DNA of 64,000 bases from NCBI GenBank assembly GCA_934647235.1, contig CAKUFG010000007.1:1-64000 (forward strand), given 5' to 3'. Positions 25,955-34,698 of this stretch are shown one piece after another. The notes beneath the pieces were generated by a model. It worked only from the letters and a program-made list of their open reading frames with translations. It had not been told where the DNA came from and ran no database searches. Position 1 is the stretch's first letter; each line of letters begins with the position of its first letter. The translations under genes were made by a program, and so were the position numbers. The stretch comes from an uncultured Clostridia bacterium. Lineage in GTDB: Bacteria; Bacillota; Clostridia; Christensenellales; Aristaeellaceae.

Positions 25955-26632
25955 ATGTACAACGGCAGTTTTGATCTGAGCAACGAAAGCAAGCCCATCC
26001 GCGATATCGCCTATGATCGCCTCAAGCACGCGATCATTACCGGCGAATTGCCCGCCGGCTCGCGCATTGTGGAAACCACTTATGCCGAGCAGCTGCATAT
26101 CAGCCGCACGCCCCTGCGCGAGGCGCTGCGCAAGCTGGAGCGCGATGGGCTGGTGGAATATGTGCTGCGCCGCGGTGTGGTGGTGCGCGCTTTCACGCTC
26201 AATGATATCGACGAGATTTTCACCATTCGCAACGCCATGATGATGCTGATTCTGCCTTCGGTGATCAAGAACGTGACGGACAAGGACATTGCCGAGCTGC
26301 GCGTGCTGCTGTCCGAAATGGACGTGGCGCAGGCCGAGGCCGACTGCGACGCGCTGGCCACCTTCAACCGCGCCTTCCACAGCAAGATCGAGCATCTGTC
26401 CGATAAAACCCGCATCCTGCGCGTGATCGACGACCAGGAGGAGTATATCACCCGCTTTGCGGCCATTACCATCGCCAGCATCGTGCGCCGCTCCAACGCC
26501 CATCAGGAGCATCACCAGATGGTGGATCTGCTGGAAAAGCGCGACCTGCCCGGCATGATGAAGCTGATGGAGCACCATCTGGACGAAAGCAAGCAGACCT
26601 GCCTAGAGGCCGTCTCCAACCATAAATATTGA
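25955..26632 (+). CDS. GntR-family regulator, FadR/FCD subfamily
   Basis: 225 residues from ATG 25955 (GGGAGAGG is 9 nt upstream; a TTG at 25952 is the alternative). The N-terminal winged helix (about 15-80) includes LKHAIITGELPAGSRIVE and ISRTPLREALRKLERDGLVE. The C-terminal FCD domain is all-helical with metal-ligand candidates in FNRAFHSKI and NAHQEHHQMVDLLEKRD. Effectors of this subfamily are usually small organic acids. It is followed 19 nt later by pepF, which may be its target together with itself. It contains a rare CTA leucine codon near its end. Confidence 0.9.
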   Translation: MYNGSFDLSNESKPIRDIAYDRLKHAIITGELPAGSRIVETTYAEQLHISRTPLREALRKLERDGLVEYVLRRGVVVRAFTLNDIDEIFTIRNAMMMLILPSVIKNVTDKDIAELRVLLSEMDVAQAEADCDALATFNRAFHSKIEHLSDKTRILRVIDDQEEYITRFAAITIASIVRRSNAHQEHHQMVDLLEKRDLPGMMKLMEHHLDESKQTCLEAVSNHKY

Positions 26633-26651
26633 TGGAAAGAAGGAAACCAGA

Positions 26652-28421
26652 ATGAATTGGGATTTGAGCGTATTTTATAAAGGCTTTGACGATCCGCAGA
26701 TCGAGCGCGATTTTGCCCGCTGCGATGAGATTACCGCCGAGAAGCAGGCCGTTCTGAAGCAGGGCCTGTCCGTGCGCGAAACGCTGGAAAAGTATATGGC
26801 GCTGTCCGAAGAACGGGAGCAGGCCAACAAATACGGCGAGTACGCCTCGTTGTCCCTGTCTACCAATGCCAACAACACCGCCGCCATGCAGCTGATGGAT
26901 CGCACCATGCAGCAGGATGTGGCGGACAGAATGGCCGGCGCGGCCTTCTCCCGCTATCTGGGCGGCCTGAGCGACGAGGAGTTTGAGCAGGCGATCGCCG
27001 AAAGCGAGCAGCTGCAGGCGGTGGATTTCTCCCTGCGGCAGGATCGCGCGGCGGCCAAGCATCTGCCCGCGCCCGAAATCCAGGAATGGCTCCTCAAAAT
27101 GTCCCTGACCGGCAGCCGCGCCTTCTCCCAGCTGCGCGATAAGCTGGACGCGACCCTGACCGTGGATTATCGCGGCGAAAAGCTACCCCTGTCCGCCGTG
27201 CGCGGCAAGGCGGAGGATCCCGATGCGCAGGTGCGCTATGATGCCTATAAGGCCGAGCTGGCCGCCTATCCGCAGATCGAGCAGGCCATGGCTGCGTGCC
27301 TGAACGGCATCAAGGGCGAGGGCCTGACGATGCTGGAGGCCAATCACTTTGATTCCATCCTGGATCAGACGCTGTTCTATTCCAATATGGATCGCGAAAC
27401 GCTGGATGCGATGTGGCAGGCCTGCCGTGAATTCCTGCCCGCGTTCCGCAGGTATCTGCGCAAAAAGGGCGAGCTGCTGGGCCATAAGAACGGCCTGCCC
27501 TTCTATGATCTTTTTGCGCCCATGCATCTGGGGGATAAGCCTGGGAAAACCTATACCGTGGAGGAAGCCCGCGCGCTGCTGATCCGCGAGATGAGCAAAT
27601 TCACCCCCGAAATGGGCCAGTTTATCGACAACGCTTTTGAAAATAACTGGATCGACATGTTCCCGCATGAGGGCAAGGGCGGCGGCGCGTTCTGCGCGGG
27701 CGTGCCCCATTGCGAGCAGAGCCGCGTGCTGACCAACTTTACCGGCAGCTTAGGCGATGTAAGCACGCTGGCGCATGAGCTGGGGCATGCCTGGCACAAC
27801 CGCTGCATGAAGGGCCTGCCCCTGGCCATGCGCGACGAGCCCATGCCGCTGGCGGAAACGGCCTCCATCTTCAACGAAACCCTGCTGGCGGGTGCGCTGC
27901 GTCAAAGCGCCTCCAGGGAGGAGCTGTTCACCCTGCTGGAAAGCGATCTGCAGAACAGCACGCAGGTGATCGTGGATATCTACAGCCGCTTCCTGTTTGA
28001 ATCCGCCGTGATCGAGGGCCGCAAGACCCATACCCTGAGCGTGGAAGAGCTCAAGAATCTGATGCTCGATGCGCAGGATCAAAGCTACGGCGACGGTCTG
28101 GATCCCGAGTATCGCCATCCCTACATGTGGGCTTGCAAGAGCCATTATTACATTCCGGGCTTCGCTTTCTATAACTTCCCCTATGCCTTCGGCCTGCTCT
28201 TTGGCAAGGGCGTGTTTGCCCAGTATCAGCAAAAGGGCGCGGAATTTGTGCCGGTGTACAACCAGCTGCTGCGCTCCTGCGGCTCGGATACCGTGGCCAA
28301 CGTGGCCGCCAGCGTGGGTATCGACGTGCACAGCGTGGATTTTTGGCGTCAGTCCCTGCGCGTCATTGAAAAGGATATCGAGCTGTTTATTCAGCTGGCC
28401 GACGAACAGACGAAAGGATAA
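26652..28421 (+). CDS. pepF: M3-family oligoendopeptidase F
   Basis: 589 residues. The zinc site is LAHELGHAWHNR with the downstream Glu in AETASIFNETLL. The N-terminal helical half (LSEERE, PAPEIQEWLLKMS) matches PepF. It is a cytoplasmic peptidase degrading peptides of about 7-17 residues. It lies in an apparent operon with the upstream GntR regulator and is followed after 3 nt by fhs. Confidence 0.95.
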   Translation: MNWDLSVFYKGFDDPQIERDFARCDEITAEKQAVLKQGLSVRETLEKYMALSEEREQANKYGEYASLSLSTNANNTAAMQLMDRTMQQDVADRMAGAAFSRYLGGLSDEEFEQAIAESEQLQAVDFSLRQDRAAAKHLPAPEIQEWLLKMSLTGSRAFSQLRDKLDATLTVDYRGEKLPLSAVRGKAEDPDAQVRYDAYKAELAAYPQIEQAMAACLNGIKGEGLTMLEANHFDSILDQTLFYSNMDRETLDAMWQACREFLPAFRRYLRKKGELLGHKNGLPFYDLFAPMHLGDKPGKTYTVEEARALLIREMSKFTPEMGQFIDNAFENNWIDMFPHEGKGGGAFCAGVPHCEQSRVLTNFTGSLGDVSTLAHELGHAWHNRCMKGLPLAMRDEPMPLAETASIFNETLLAGALRQSASREELFTLLESDLQNSTQVIVDIYSRFLFESAVIEGRKTHTLSVEELKNLMLDAQDQSYGDGLDPEYRHPYMWACKSHYYIPGFAFYNFPYAFGLLFGKGVFAQYQQKGAEFVPVYNQLLRSCGSDTVANVAASVGIDVHSVDFWRQSLRVIEKDIELFIQLADEQTKG

Positions 28422-28424
28422 TCA

Positions 28425-30095
28425 ATGCCCACAGACCTTCAGATTGCGCAGGCTGCCGTGATGCAGCCTATTACACAGATCGCCCGGCAGGCAGGCATCC
28501 GCGAGGATAGCCTGTCCTGCTATGGGCGCTATATCGCCAAGGTGGATCCCGCCGCGTATCAGGATCAGCCCGCCCGCGCGCGGCTGATTCTGGTCACGGC
28601 CATTACGCCCACCCCGGCGGGCGAGGGCAAAACCACCGTCAGCGTATCGCTGGCGGACGGCATGCGCCGCAACGGCAAAAACGCCATGCTGGCGCTGCGC
28701 GAGCCCTCGCAGGGCCCCGTTTTTGGCATCAAGGGCGGCGCGGCGGGCGGCGGCTACGCCCAGGTGCTGCCCATGGAGAGTATCAATCTGCATTTTACCG
28801 GCGATCTGCATGCCATCACTGCGGCCAACAACCTGCTGGCCGCTATGGTGGATAACCACATTCAGCAGGGCAACGCCCTGGGCATCGATCCCCGGCAGGT
28901 GGTTTTCCGCCGCTGCATGGATGTGAACGATCGCCAGCTGCGCGGCATTGTGTCCGGCCTGGGCGGCAAGATGAACGGTATGCCGCGTGAGGATGGCTTT
29001 GATATCACCGCCGCCAGCGAAATCATGGCCGCCTTCTGCATGGCAAGCGACCTGATGGATATGAAGGCCCGCATGGCGCGTATTACCGTGGGCCGCACCT
29101 ACACGGGCAAGCTGGTTACCTGCGGCGATATCGGCGCGCAGGGGGCCATGGCCGCGCTGCTGCGCGACGCGATGGCGCCCAACCTTGTGCAGACCATCGA
29201 GGGCACGCCCTGCCTGATGCACGGCGGCCCCTTCGCCAACATCGCCCATGGCTGCAACAGCGTGATCGCTACGCGCCTGGCCATGAAGCTGAGCGATTAT
29301 ACCGTGACCGAGGCGGGCTTCGGCGCGGATCTGGGCGCGGAAAAGTTTATCGATATCAAGTGCCGCGCGGCGGGTATCTACCCGGACTGCGTGGTGCTGG
29401 TGGCTACCATCCGCGCGCTCAAGCACCACGGCGGCGTGGAAAAGGAAAGCCTCAATCAGGAAAACGTGCCGGCTATGCTGGAGGGCTGCGCCAATCTCAA
29501 GCGCCATCTGGATAACATCCGCACGGTATGGGGAGCGCCCGCTGTGGTGGCGATCAACCGCTTTACCAGCGATACCCAGGCTGAAATCGACGCGCTGAAG
29601 GACTGGCTGGCTCAGCAGAACGCCCCCTGCGCTCTGTGCGAGGGCTGGGGCAAGGGCGGCGCGGGCGCGCAGGAGCTGGCGGAGCTGGTTGCGCGCGAGG
29701 CCGACAGCGTGCATAGCCGCGTGCCTTTCTTTACCTATCCGGACGATATGGATCTGGCGCACAAGATCGACGCTGTGGCTCGCCGGGTATATGGCGCGCG
29801 CGGGGCGACCTTTACCGCCCAGGCGATGAAACAGCTGAAAACCATGGAGGACGAGGGCTTTGGCCGCTGCCCGGTGTGCATCGCTAAGACGCAGTATTCC
29901 TTCAGCGATGACGCCAAGCGCCGCAACGCGCCCACCGGCTTTGATATCAATATCCGTTCCGCGCGCCTGTCCGCCGGCGCGGGCTTTGTGGTGGCCTTTG
30001 CGGGCGATATCATCGCCATGCCGGGCCTGCCGCGCCATCCCGCTGCGCTGGATATCGACGTGGACGAAAACGGCCGCATCGAAGGGCTTTTCTGA
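28425..30095 (+). CDS. fhs: Formate-tetrahydrofolate ligase
   Basis: 556 residues, typical length. It makes 10-formyl-THF from formate, THF and ATP, used for purine and fMet synthesis or in acetogenesis. The ATP-binding loop is TPAGEGKTTVSVSLADG. Other signatures are REPSQGPVFGIKGGAAGGGY, FTGDLHAITAANNLL and TEAGFGADLGAEKF. Wood-Ljungdahl partners are not in this window, so acetogenesis cannot be inferred. It is only 3 nt after pepF. Confidence 0.97.
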   Translation: MPTDLQIAQAAVMQPITQIARQAGIREDSLSCYGRYIAKVDPAAYQDQPARARLILVTAITPTPAGEGKTTVSVSLADGMRRNGKNAMLALREPSQGPVFGIKGGAAGGGYAQVLPMESINLHFTGDLHAITAANNLLAAMVDNHIQQGNALGIDPRQVVFRRCMDVNDRQLRGIVSGLGGKMNGMPREDGFDITAASEIMAAFCMASDLMDMKARMARITVGRTYTGKLVTCGDIGAQGAMAALLRDAMAPNLVQTIEGTPCLMHGGPFANIAHGCNSVIATRLAMKLSDYTVTEAGFGADLGAEKFIDIKCRAAGIYPDCVVLVATIRALKHHGGVEKESLNQENVPAMLEGCANLKRHLDNIRTVWGAPAVVAINRFTSDTQAEIDALKDWLAQQNAPCALCEGWGKGGAGAQELAELVAREADSVHSRVPFFTYPDDMDLAHKIDAVARRVYGARGATFTAQAMKQLKTMEDEGFGRCPVCIAKTQYSFSDDAKRRNAPTGFDINIRSARLSAGAGFVVAFAGDIIAMPGLPRHPAALDIDVDENGRIEGLF

Positions 30096-30122
30096 CCGCA
30101 TTCAACGATACGGAGGATCACT

Positions 30123-31298
30123 ATGCGCAAACTCGCATTCTGGATGATACTGGCCCTGCTGTGCCTGGCGCTGCCCTTTGCGCTGGCGGAGGAGGACGAT
30201 GTTTCCTACGGCGATCTGTTCGGCAGGCCCGCCACGCCTGCGCCCGCGATGGGGCAAACCCCTGCGGAGGGGGATGAGCCCGCGCAGAACCAGGAGGGGC
30301 CTACGGCTGCACCCACGGCCACTCCGCGCCTGGAGGGCGACGGCAGCGTGCTGCTGACCATCACGGCGGTGGGCGATGTGACCATCGGCCGCAATGTGCA
30401 GAGCAGCTCTACCATCTTTGCCAAGGAACTCAAGCGCCAGGACGACGATATCAACTTCATTTTCCGCAACGTCAAGAACATCTTTGCCCAGGACGATATC
30501 ACCATCGTCAATTTTGAGGGCGTGCTGGCCGAGGATTACAGCATCCCCTCGAAAAAGCGCAATAACAGCTTCCTGTTCCTTGCGCCGACTGCCTATGCCC
30601 AGGCGCTGCCGGACAACGGCGTGGAAATCGCCACGATTGAAAATAACCATATCGACGACTTTGGAGACGACGGCCGCGCCAGCACCCAGCAGGCGCTGGC
30701 CGACGCGGGCGTTGCCTGGGCGGACGAGTATCATATGGCCGAGTATGAAACGCAGGGCGTCAGGGTGGCCGTGCTCTCCTACAAGACCTTTGATTATTAT
30801 GATACGCTCTACACCAAGGTGCCCGCCGAGGTTGCGGCAGCCAAGGCCAATCACGATCTGGTGATCGTGGCCTTCCATTGGGGCGCGGAAAAGGATTACG
30901 CGCCCAACGCCAACCAGCAGAAGCTGGGCCGCATGACCATCGACGCCGGGGCCGATCTGGTGATTGGCCATCACAGCCACCGCATCAATCCCATTGAAAA
31001 GTACAATGGTAAGTACATCGTCTATTCGCTGGGCAATTTCTCCTTTGCCGGCAACAATAAGCCCGACGATATGAGCACGTTTATTTTCCAGACGCGCTTC
31101 CGCATCAAGAATGGCGAGATCATCGCCAACCCCTTCCGCATCATTCCCTGCCGCATTTCCTCCAAGACCGACTATAACGATTTTGCGCCCACGCCCTATA
31201 CGGCGGAATTGCAGATCAGCAACGTTATCAAAACCATGCAGAACAACAGCAAAAAGCTGCCCTACGCCGTGGACAGCTATCCGCTGGATTGGGAGTAA
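30123..31298 (+). CDS. Secreted CapA-like metallophosphoesterase-fold protein
   Basis: 391 residues: a signal peptide (MRKLAFWMILALLCLALPFALA), a Pro/Ala/Glu-rich linker (about 30-75), then a PGA_cap/CapA domain. Metal-binding motifs are AVGDVTIGRN, NFEG, ENNHIDDFGDDG, AFHWGAEKDY and GHHSHRINPIE. Family members are tied to poly-gamma-glutamate or surface-polymer synthesis. No capBC genes are nearby, so the substrate is unknown. The gene follows fhs and precedes pyrR by one nucleotide. Confidence 0.87.
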   Translation: MRKLAFWMILALLCLALPFALAEEDDVSYGDLFGRPATPAPAMGQTPAEGDEPAQNQEGPTAAPTATPRLEGDGSVLLTITAVGDVTIGRNVQSSSTIFAKELKRQDDDINFIFRNVKNIFAQDDITIVNFEGVLAEDYSIPSKKRNNSFLFLAPTAYAQALPDNGVEIATIENNHIDDFGDDGRASTQQALADAGVAWADEYHMAEYETQGVRVAVLSYKTFDYYDTLYTKVPAEVAAAKANHDLVIVAFHWGAEKDYAPNANQQKLGRMTIDAGADLVIGHHSHRINPIEKYNGKYIVYSLGNFSFAGNNKPDDMSTFIFQTRFRIKNGEIIANPFRIIPCRISSKTDYNDFAPTPYTAELQISNVIKTMQNNSKKLPYAVDSYPLDWE

Positions 31299-31299
31299 T

Positions 31300-31842
31300 A
31301 TGAGCACTGTCAAGGCTGTACTGATGGATGAGGCGGCGGTAGGCCGCGCGCTGACGCGCATTGCCCATGAGATTATCGAGCGCAACGACGGCTGCCAGGA
31401 TGTGTGCCTGGTGGGCATCCGCCGCCGCGGCGTGCCGCTGGCCCAGCGCATTGCTGAAAACATCGAGCGCATTGAAAACCGCAAGGTGCCGGTGGGCGAG
31501 CTGGATATCATGCTGTACCGCGACGATCTGACCCGCATTGCCGATATGCCCCGGCTCAGCAGCACAAACGTGCCCTTTGACGTGACCAACAAGCGCGTGG
31601 TCATCGTGGACGATGTGCTCTATACCGGGCGCACTGCCCGCGCGGCCATCGACGCGCTGTTCGCCATGGGCCGTCCGGCCATGATTCAGCTGGCCATCCT
31701 GGTGGATCGCGGCCACCGCGAGCTGCCCATCCGCGCCGATTATGTGGGCAAAAACATCCCTACCTCGCGCTCTGAGGTGATTGCGGTGAAGCTGCCGCAG
31801 TTTGACGGCGAAACGTCGGTGCAGATTTTGACGCTGGAGTGA
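31300..31842 (+). CDS. pyrR: PyrR, pyrimidine operon regulator / uracil phosphoribosyltransferase
   Basis: 180 residues from ATG 31300. The PRPP loop is VVIVDDVLYTGRTARAA. Other PyrR blocks are LVGIRRRGVPLAQRIA, LDIMLYRDDL, VDRGHRELPIRADYVGKNIPTS. In Bacillota PyrR binds pyr mRNA in response to UMP and causes attenuation. No pyr biosynthetic genes are in this window; the gene instead heads a pair of unusual genes with which it overlaps (stop TGA within GTGA). Confidence 0.95.
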   Translation: MSTVKAVLMDEAAVGRALTRIAHEIIERNDGCQDVCLVGIRRRGVPLAQRIAENIERIENRKVPVGELDIMLYRDDLTRIADMPRLSSTNVPFDVTNKRVVIVDDVLYTGRTARAAIDALFAMGRPAMIQLAILVDRGHRELPIRADYVGKNIPTSRSEVIAVKLPQFDGETSVQILTLE

Positions 31843-32795
31843 GTGAATTGCACGCGAAGATCGTACTGCTTTACGAAAACGAAGCGGGAAAGGCCCTGTG
31901 CGATACCGCCTCGCGTATCATTGCCGAGGCGGCGGTATCCTTTGGCCATACCTTTACGCTGCCGGTGCGCCGCTGCCCCGCGCAGGATACCGTGCCCGAC
32001 GACGTGCTGGAGCTTTGCGCGCAGTCGCAGGGGATCATTGCGGCCTCGGCCGATATGCGCTGCCTGCCGGACCTTGCGGCCGAGCTTTTATGCACCTGCC
32101 GCGTGCGGGAGCTTCGCTATGCGCATCTGATTCAGAACCGCAGCCTTACGGGGGAAAACCGCCCGCTCAATACGCTGCTGATTCAGGCGCTCTCGGCCGA
32201 TGCGGACGCGCTGCGCGATACCGCGCGCCGGGCCTATGCGATCTCCGCAGAAGAGAACCTGCTCATCCTGCAAACGCCCCCTGCGGGCAAGCTGGCGCAG
32301 GATTGGAAGACCGCCGTCGGCGCGGCAGACAGCCTGCGCGCGCCCTTCCATGCGCGCGAAATCGCCCTGGCAGATGTGATTCCCATGATGATCAACCAGC
32401 CTGAGCGCCTGGGCGTGCTGCTGTGTCCGCCCTACGCGGGGGCTATTTTAGCGCCTGCGGCGGGCGCGCTGTGCGGCGCGCCGGGCATGAACTATGATAT
32501 TTACCTGGGCGGCGAGTGCCCGCTGTGCGCGCCGCTGGAGCAGAATGATAACGCGCTGCGCGATCAGCTCAATCCCTTTGGCCTGATGCGCGCCATCGAG
32601 CAGTTGCTGCGCGAGGGCATGCATCTGGAGCGCGAGGCGGCCTGCATCGAGGCTTCCATGCGCAATGTGCTGCAGGCGGGCTGGCGCACGGGGGATATCG
32701 CGCTGCCCGATACGCCGCCGCTGCAGATGAACGGCGTAACCGAATTGATCTGCGAGCAAATTGAGGTGGCGGGGGAGTGGATTACGCATGAATAA
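31839..32795 (+). CDS. Degenerate isopropylmalate/isocitrate dehydrogenase-like protein
   Basis: 318 residues from GTG 31839, overlapping the pyrR stop by 4 nt. By eye the C-terminal half aligns along its length with 3-isopropylmalate dehydrogenases: LLCPPYAGAILAPAAGALCG corresponds to the family's NxFGDILSDxAxxLxG block, GECPLCAPLEQ to the EPxHGS block, and LNPFGLMRAIEQLLR to ANPxAxIxSxxMLLR. The two metal-binding aspartates of GDILSD are Ala202 and Pro206 here. The catalytic lysine position in the DKANVL block is a threonine (LQTPPAGKL), and the segment with the catalytic tyrosine (GGIYFGEP) seems deleted. An Asp equivalent to the remaining ligand may be D179. It is therefore probably a non-catalytic relative. 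The function is unknown. Confidence 0.65.
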   Translation: MSELHAKIVLLYENEAGKALCDTASRIIAEAAVSFGHTFTLPVRRCPAQDTVPDDVLELCAQSQGIIAASADMRCLPDLAAELLCTCRVRELRYAHLIQNRSLTGENRPLNTLLIQALSADADALRDTARRAYAISAEENLLILQTPPAGKLAQDWKTAVGAADSLRAPFHAREIALADVIPMMINQPERLGVLLCPPYAGAILAPAAGALCGAPGMNYDIYLGGECPLCAPLEQNDNALRDQLNPFGLMRAIEQLLREGMHLEREAACIEASMRNVLQAGWRTGDIALPDTPPLQMNGVTELICEQIEVAGEWITHE

Positions 32796-33897
32796 GCCGG
32801 TGCTGCCCGATTACACAAACTGCGGGCTGAACGTCGCAGCCTCCGTGCTGCGGCATTTCGGCGCGCCCTGCGCGCATCCGACGCATCCCGATGTGGATGC
32901 GCTGCTGGGCCGCAGGCAGTATAAAAATATCGTGGTCATGCTCTTTGACGGGCTTGGCATGGCCACGATTGCAGATCATCTGCCCAAGGACAGCTTTCTG
33001 GCCTCGCACATTGCGCGGCAGATGACGGCGGTATTTCCCTCCACCACCGTGGCGGCGACCACCAGCATTGAAAGCGGCGATTCGCCCTGCGAGCACGGAT
33101 GGCTGGGCTGGTCGATGTATTTTTATCAGATCGACCGCATGGTGGATGTATTTGTCAATCTGGATTCCTGGACGGGCAAGCCCATGGGCGGCGATGTGCG
33201 CGTGATCGATCAGTACCGCCCCTATCGCAGCATCTGCCAGCGGCTGAACGCCACGGGCAATGTATCGGCGCATATCGTGTCCCGCTTCGGCTCGGACCGC
33301 ATTCAGACGCTGGACGAGCTGTTTGATACCGCCGCTGCCCTGTGCGGCGCGCCGGGCAGGCGCTATGTGTATACCTACTGGGGCGAGCCGGACCATACCA
33401 TGCACGATCAGGGCGTGATGGCCGTGGGGGACATGGTGCGCGATATCGATGACCGCGTGCGGGCCTTCTGCCAGGCAATGGACGAGGATACGCTGGTGCT
33501 GGTTACAGCGGATCATGGACTGCTGGACTGCGAGTACAAATATACCTGCGATTATCCGGAGCTGGAGCAGGCGCTGGTGCGGCCTTTTCATATTGAGGCG
33601 CGCGCGGCGGGCTTTTATGTGAAGCCGGAATACAGGCAGAATTTTCCCCAGCTGTTTGACGCGGCCTTCGGCTGCGACGATTTCTGGCTGGTGTCAACCG
33701 ACGCAGCCCTGTCCATGGGGCTGTTTGGCGGCGGGACGCCGCGCGCGGATATCCGCGAGATCATCGGCGATTATATCGCCATCGCTACCGGCAGATATTC
33801 GCTGGCGCACAGCCGCGAGGATACGGCGCTGACTGCCATGCATGCCGGCATGACGGCGCGCGAAATGTATGTGCCCCTGATTGCGGCGAAGACCTGA
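32788..33897 (+). CDS. Alkaline-phosphatase-superfamily phosphodiesterase/nucleotide pyrophosphatase
   Basis: 369 residues from ATG 32788, overlapping the upstream gene by 8 nt. Superfamily metal-site motifs are VVMLFDGLGMATI (first Asp), FPSTTVAATTSIESG (the Thr nucleophile after PST), YWGEPDHTMHDQG and LVTADHGLLD. It has no signal peptide, so it is likely cytoplasmic. Type I phosphodiesterase/pyrophosphatase members cleave phosphodiester or pyrophosphate bonds of nucleotides or activated sugars. Position behind pyrR and the dehydrogenase-like gene suggests a common role, which is unproven. Confidence 0.83.
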   Translation: MNKPVLPDYTNCGLNVAASVLRHFGAPCAHPTHPDVDALLGRRQYKNIVVMLFDGLGMATIADHLPKDSFLASHIARQMTAVFPSTTVAATTSIESGDSPCEHGWLGWSMYFYQIDRMVDVFVNLDSWTGKPMGGDVRVIDQYRPYRSICQRLNATGNVSAHIVSRFGSDRIQTLDELFDTAAALCGAPGRRYVYTYWGEPDHTMHDQGVMAVGDMVRDIDDRVRAFCQAMDEDTLVLVTADHGLLDCEYKYTCDYPELEQALVRPFHIEARAAGFYVKPEYRQNFPQLFDAAFGCDDFWLVSTDAALSMGLFGGGTPRADIREIIGDYIAIATGRYSLAHSREDTALTAMHAGMTAREMYVPLIAAKT

Positions 33898-33901
33898 GCG
33901 C

Positions 33902-34537
33902 TTATACCGGAAAGGTGAAATAGGTATCCGGGTACGGTTCCTGATTGAGGGTGAAGTGCCACCACTCGCTGGACAGGGGACGGAAGTTTTCGGCCAGCAT
34001 CAGCTCCCGCAGCAGGCGGCGATGGGCAAGCTGCTCCGCGCTCAGCCCCTGCGTGTAATCGGGGTGGGACAATTCGCCGAAATAATCAAACGGCCCGCCC
34101 ATATCCGCCTCGCGCCCATGCGCCATATCAAACAGGGTCAGATCCACCGTGCTGCCCCGGCTGTGGCCGGATTTCGCGGCAATGTAGCCCTCCTTGAACA
34201 GATCGGCCTTATCGACCTGGGGATAAAAATAGGGCTTCATGCGCACGTCGCTCAGATCCTTCGCCCAGCGGACAAAGTGATCCACCGCCGTCTGCGGGCG
34301 GTAAGCGTCAAACACCTTCAGCCGATAGCCGCGCGCCATGGCGGCCCGGCTTACCCGCGACAGCGCCTGCGCGGCCTCGCGGGTCATCAGCGCGCGCGGG
34401 GCGGTATAGCCGTCAATGCGTTCGCCAATAAAATTGTAGGTGAAAAAATAGCGAATCTCAAGCAGAACGTCGGGCAGCGCATCCGCAAGCGATACGAAGC
34501 CGGACGCATCCTGTGGGGAAACCGTGCCGGAGGGCAT
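33902..34537 (-). CDS. D-Ala-D-Ala dipeptidase, VanX/DdpX type (M15D)
   Basis: 211 residues from ATG 34537 on the - strand; AGAAGG lies 9 nt upstream, and longer in-frame extensions would run through the promoter. The zinc and catalytic motifs are SGHSRGSTVDLTLFD (His and Asp ligands) and SSEWWHFTL (catalytic Glu and His ligand). The motif VFDAYRPQTAVDHF binds substrate. Such enzymes hydrolyse D-Ala-D-Ala in wall recycling or in glycopeptide resistance. No vanH, vanA, vanR or vanS genes are present, so a housekeeping recycling role is more likely. It converges with the phosphodiesterase gene. Confidence 0.9.
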   Translation of the reverse strand: MPSGTVSPQDASGFVSLADALPDVLLEIRYFFTYNFIGERIDGYTAPRALMTREAAQALSRVSRAAMARGYRLKVFDAYRPQTAVDHFVRWAKDLSDVRMKPYFYPQVDKADLFKEGYIAAKSGHSRGSTVDLTLFDMAHGREADMGGPFDYFGELSHPDYTQGLSAEQLAHRRLLRELMLAENFRPLSSEWWHFTLNQEPYPDTYFTFPV

Positions 34538-34585
34538 GCAGATCATCCTTCTCTTTTTTTCAATTAGCCGCAGTGCGGCAAGCCC

Positions 34586-34628
34586 ATTGTAGCCCAATCG
34601 GCAGGCAAAGGCAACTGCCTGCCGGATA
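34586..34628 (-). promoter_or_regulatory. Promoter of the VanX-like gene with inverted repeat at -35
   Basis: On the - strand TTGCCT (34614-34609), a 17-nt spacer and TACAAT (34591-34586) form a promoter. An almost perfect inverted repeat, ATC-GGCAGGC (34598-34607) and GCCTGCCGGAT (34618-34628), straddles the -35 hexamer and could be an operator for a repressor or activator. A small GCCGC/GCGGC hairpin (34567-34579) lies just downstream in the leader. Confidence 0.65.
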
Positions 34629-34698
34629 AAAATTGACACGCACACCGCCGGGAGCGATTTGAAATCCCTGCGGCTGCAAAGTAAGGGAGATACGCGCG

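Noticed and set aside
33902..34537. Glycopeptide-resistance cluster based on the VanX-like gene
   Set aside because: No vanH, ligase, vanR or vanS genes are near; DdpX-type dipeptidases occur widely in wall recycling.
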